Shown in pieces: positions 61,595-64,000 of a stretch of 64,000 nt of DNA. The notes beneath the pieces were generated by a model. The model was not told where the DNA came from. It worked only from the letters and a program-made list of their open reading frames with translations, and searched no databases. The position numbers were made by a program, and so were the translations under genes. Source of the DNA: CAZLWA01 sp964563165 (GTDB lineage Bacteria; CLD3; SB21); contig CAZLWA010000005.1 of the NCBI GenBank assembly GCA_964563165.1, positions 124,001-188,000 on the forward strand, read 5' to 3'. Positions within the stretch are counted from its first letter, which is position 1; each line of letters opens with the position of its first letter.

Positions 61595-62461
61595 ATGATT
61601 CATAAATACTTTTTCGACCCCGGTTCAAAGGTATTCGACCGGTTGCTGGGCATCTGGAACAGCCTGGGTACCCATCGCACCATCAGTTTGGCCATGGTAG
61701 GAGCCTTCCTGGCTTCACTGGTATTCACCGAAGCGCATCGCATCGGTCTGTTACCCCAATGGCTGAAGCCGTTTTTCGGAACCAGTCATTTTGAGGCGGT
61801 GACCAATGCTTTCACCCTGCTGCTCGTCGTGGAGATCATATCGCTGGTATTTGTCTTGCCTCGTTCCGTAGCCAACTCTTTGGGTAAACAACTTGAGTTG
61901 CTGGCCATCATCTTTCTGCGGCATGCGTTTGGAAATCTCGGTTCATTCGGAGAACCCATACTCTGGGAGCGCGCATCGGAATCCATTTATCTCATGATTG
62001 CGGATTTGGGCGGTGCGCTGGGGGTGTATGTGTTGATCGGTGTTTATTATCGCATTCAGAAACATAAACGCATCACACATGACGATACGGAACAAAGCAG
62101 CTTCATCGCCGCAAAAAAAATTCTGGCGATGATTCTGCTTGCCGCATTTGGAATTCTCGGAGCCTCCAACATTGCAGCGGTTTTTGCAGGGGAAACGCCC
62201 AAATTCTTTACTTCATTTTACACGCTTCTGATCTTTAGTGACATCCTGATCGTACTGATCGCACTTCGCTACACGACGAGCTTTCCGGTTTTGTTCCGAA
62301 ATTCAGGATTTGTCGCGGCAACCGTTCTGATCCGCCTGTCCTTGACCGCGCCCGGTTATACCAACGTATTACTCGGTATCGCAGCGACGGCCTTTGCATT
62401 GATGGTGTCGTTGTCTTACAATATTTTCTATACGGACTCCGGACATTCTGCAGAAGAGTAA
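61595..62461 (+). CDS. Multi-pass membrane protein of unknown function
   Basis: 288 residues with about seven membrane helices (near 30-48, 68-90, 100-115, 130-150, 170-190, 200-222, 245-270). No known family is recognised. Distinct features are the start FFDPGSKVFDRLLGIWNSLGTHRTISLA, a central RHAFGNLGSFGEPILWERASESIYLMIADLGGALG between helices, and a short acidic C-terminus. The middle segment, with Arg, His, Asn and Glu residues at a membrane edge, might bind a ligand. It has its own promoter and stands alone; a decayed kinase fragment and a sensor gene follow. Confidence 0.8.
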   Translation: MIHKYFFDPGSKVFDRLLGIWNSLGTHRTISLAMVGAFLASLVFTEAHRIGLLPQWLKPFFGTSHFEAVTNAFTLLLVVEIISLVFVLPRSVANSLGKQLELLAIIFLRHAFGNLGSFGEPILWERASESIYLMIADLGGALGVYVLIGVYYRIQKHKRITHDDTEQSSFIAAKKILAMILLAAFGILGASNIAAVFAGETPKFFTSFYTLLIFSDILIVLIALRYTTSFPVLFRNSGFVAATVLIRLSLTAPGYTNVLLGIAATAFALMVSLSYNIFYTDSGHSAEE

Positions 62462-62570
62462 TTCTTATTGAAATTTAGATTGGCAAGTACTATGGAATTC
62501 GTTACATTGAAATCCAATCTGAAACTCAGATAGAGGGGGTTTCTATTCATGAGAAAGAATTACCACTTGT

Positions 62571-62774
62571 CGTGCAGGCCGAAGATACAGGGCAGAGACT
62601 TATATTCGATGAGTTTTCACCACGTTTACCAAGTTGAGCGCAATGCCAACCGGCGAGGAATCAAGCACGGGCCTCGGTATCGCCATCATTAAGAAGATCG
62701 TGGAGATCCACTACGGCCGCGTCTGGGTCAAGAGCGAATGGGGCAAGGGCTCGGCGTTTGGTTCTTCAGGATAA
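62571..62774 (+). pseudogene. Remnant of a histidine kinase ATPase domain
   Basis: In one frame the DNA reads VQAEDTGQRLIFDEF, like the DTGxGI...IFDEF region of HATPase_c with an internal loss; a one-base shift near 62620 then gives TTFTKLSAMPTGEESSTGLG, followed by IAIIKKIVEIHYGRVWVKSEWGKGS and a stop at 62772-62774. The usual HGG is HYG. No start, dimerisation or sensor domain is left. It is a clear relic of the C-terminal end of a sensor kinase, different in detail from the kinase at 44399. The flanks 62462-62570 and 62775-62843 show nothing else except the -10-like box at 62813. Confidence 0.75.
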
Positions 62775-62812
62775 AATTTCACGTATATTTCCGCCTGAGT
62801 AAGTTCGCAGCG

Positions 62813-62818
62813 TATAAT
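62813..62818 (+). promoter_or_regulatory. -10-like box before the sensor gene
   Basis: A perfect TATAAT at 62813-62818 lies 25 bases before the ATG at 62844. No good -35 hexamer is found at 16-18 bases upstream, so the promoter may need an activator. Confidence 0.3.
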
Positions 62819-62843
62819 AAAACGCCTGTTTAGTCCGCTTATT

Positions 62844-64000
62844 ATGAATCGATCAACTGTGACGAAGGGTAACGACCATCTCTCCTTCGGGATCTTATTA
62901 GTATCGATCCTGATCTCATTCCCTGTCGATCAGTGTCCTCTGATCGCGCAGGAAAGCGGATTGCCCTTATCCCGGTATTTTAACGCAAATCAGTATGGGG
63001 CGCACAACCAGAACTGGGCCGTTGCGCAAGACTCCTCCGGCGTCATGTTCTTCGGGAATACGAGCGGCATTCTTCGCTACGACGGAAGCGAGTGGCAGAT
63101 GTACCCCACGCCGAAGGGAGGAATTGTCCGATCATTGTCTCTGGGCGCTTCGCAAAAGATGTATGCCGGAGCGTATGCCGAATTCGGATATCTCAAAGGC
63201 GATGAATTCGGAAGGCTGCGCTGGATCGCGTTGTCGGATTCACTACCAAAAGTGCTTCGCGATTTCTCGGATGTCTGGAAAATTCACGTTACTCCGCGCG
63301 GTGTTTTCTTCACGAGTCCACAGCATGTTTTCCTTTACACCCACGACGATCGTTTCATCGCTTCGTGGAAACCGGCGCATCGGTTCCGTTTTTCGTACTG
63401 GCTTCGCGATCGTTTCATCGTGCAGGATGAACAAACCGGATTGCGCGAGGTCAGCGGCGACAGTCTCATCTTTGTAGCCGGCAGCGAAGCCTTGGCCGGT
63501 AGCCAGATCTATGCCATGCTGCCTCACGCCGACAACGCCATTCTCATACAGACACGCTCAAGCGGAACCTGGCTTTGGGAAAAAGATCAATTCAAGAAGA
63601 TTTCCTGGGAAGCAGGGCGTTACCTTGAAGAACAGCAGGTATACGGCGGCATCCTCACTTCCTGGGGTCAGTACATGTTCAATACGCTCCGTAACGGCGT
63701 TGTCCTGACTGAACAGGACGGCCGGATCGTTCAAATCTACAATAAGCAATCTGGACTCCAAGATAACACGGTCTATGATATTTTTACAGACCGCACGGAA
63801 GGTATTTGGCTTGCGATGAACCGGGGCATATTGCGTGCGGATCTTTTTGCGCCGTTTACCTATTGGGATGAGTCGATGGGCCTTGAAGGCGCGGTCTATT
63901 CTGTTGCGCGTCATGCTGCAAAGCTCTATGCAGGAACGAGCATTGGCGTTTTCTCTCTGGAGAAGAACAATCTCGAAAAGCCATGGGTCTTCAAGAAACT
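62844..64000 (+). CDS. Two-component-type sensor with beta-propeller (reg_prop), 3' end outside window
   Basis: Open from ATG 62844 to the last base with no stop, 385 codons. A signal peptide (FGILLVSILISFPVDQCPLIAQ) precedes a propeller of the two-component regulator propeller kind: repeated W(A/R)x-QDSSGVMFFGNTSGILRYDG and later GLQDNTVYDIFTDRTEGIWLAMNRGI motifs. In such proteins a Y_Y_Y domain, a membrane helix and a kinase, GGDEF or DNA-binding domain follow; here they would lie beyond 64000. The output type therefore cannot be stated. Codon choice looks more GC rich than in the genes before it. Confidence 0.85.
   Translation, partial: MNRSTVTKGNDHLSFGILLVSILISFPVDQCPLIAQESGLPLSRYFNANQYGAHNQNWAVAQDSSGVMFFGNTSGILRYDGSEWQMYPTPKGGIVRSLSLGASQKMYAGAYAEFGYLKGDEFGRLRWIALSDSLPKVLRDFSDVWKIHVTPRGVFFTSPQHVFLYTHDDRFIASWKPAHRFRFSYWLRDRFIVQDEQTGLREVSGDSLIFVAGSEALAGSQIYAMLPHADNAILIQTRSSGTWLWEKDQFKKISWEAGRYLEEQQVYGGILTSWGQYMFNTLRNGVVLTEQDGRIVQIYNKQSGLQDNTVYDIFTDRTEGIWLAMNRGILRADLFAPFTYWDESMGLEGAVYSVARHAAKLYAGTSIGVFSLEKNNLEKPWVFKK

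Noticed and set aside
62995..63477. 160-codon + strand frame inside the propeller sensor gene
   Set aside because: A frame beginning at 62844 stays open to the window end and encodes recognisable propeller repeats; this one is its shadow.

Overview
The window looks like a chromosomal segment of a Gram-negative, heterotrophic, respiring bacterium of moderate GC. The evidence for an outer membrane is an LptF/LptG-type permease, an ADP-heptose pathway (hldE, hldD), a flippase with a glycosyltransferase, and many lipoproteins with clear lipoboxes. The mix of S9 peptidase lipoprotein, TPR-rich proteins, reg_prop-type sensor and the complex I layout would fit a lineage of the FCB group (Bacteroidota, Ignavibacteria, Calditrichota or KSB1-like). 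That placement is an inference from gene content; no rRNA or tRNA gene is visible to confirm it.

Layout. Positions 1-7116 (+): the 3' part of ettA, a 3-hydroxyacyl-CoA dehydrogenase, a lipoprotein S9 peptidase, an exonuclease/GIY-YIG fusion and a ROK sugar kinase, closed by a hairpin terminator. 7150-9572 (-): a vWA protein, a PleD-like diguanylate cyclase, a small unknown protein and queD, behind a good promoter. 9795-12559: a lipoprotein (-) divergent from a TPR protein and a Fur-family regulator (+). 12583-16866 (-): FemAB-like transferase, DCC protein, EamA transporter and a carB that encodes only the C-terminal half of carbamoyl-phosphate synthase.

17175-36771 (+) is a complex I locus in the order nuoA, C, D, E, F, two lipoproteins, G, H, I, J, K, L, M, an exported alpha/beta hydrolase, a zinc-ribbon/TPR/Clp ATPase fusion, and N. 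nuoB, which carries cluster N2, is not in the window. The four inserted genes are the most unusual part. The + strand continues with ddl, a crotonase, a DUF3592-like protein, an EF-G paralogue, a SirB1-like protein and a TIGR02757-like protein (36866-43236).

43231-47102 (-): small Cys-rich membrane protein, endonuclease III, a sensor kinase and a radical SAM protein. 47158-49647 (+): a large transketolase-like protein. 49657-61441 (-): polysaccharide deacetylase, LptF/G permease, RNase R, flippase, glycosyltransferase, HldE, threonine dehydratase, HldD and an isopropylmalate/isocitrate dehydrogenase-family enzyme, which is largely an envelope block. Between the deacetylase and the permease there is a promoter plus terminator pair on the + strand with no ORF, a candidate small RNA. 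61595-64000 (+): an unknown multi-pass membrane protein, a decayed histidine kinase fragment, and the 5' part of a beta-propeller sensor gene that runs off the end.

Several promoters can be read as TTGNNN, a 16-18 base spacer and a TATATT-like -10 box, so the housekeeping promoter type appears to be ordinary sigma-70-like. No CRISPR array, insertion sequence, prophage or RNA operon was seen.
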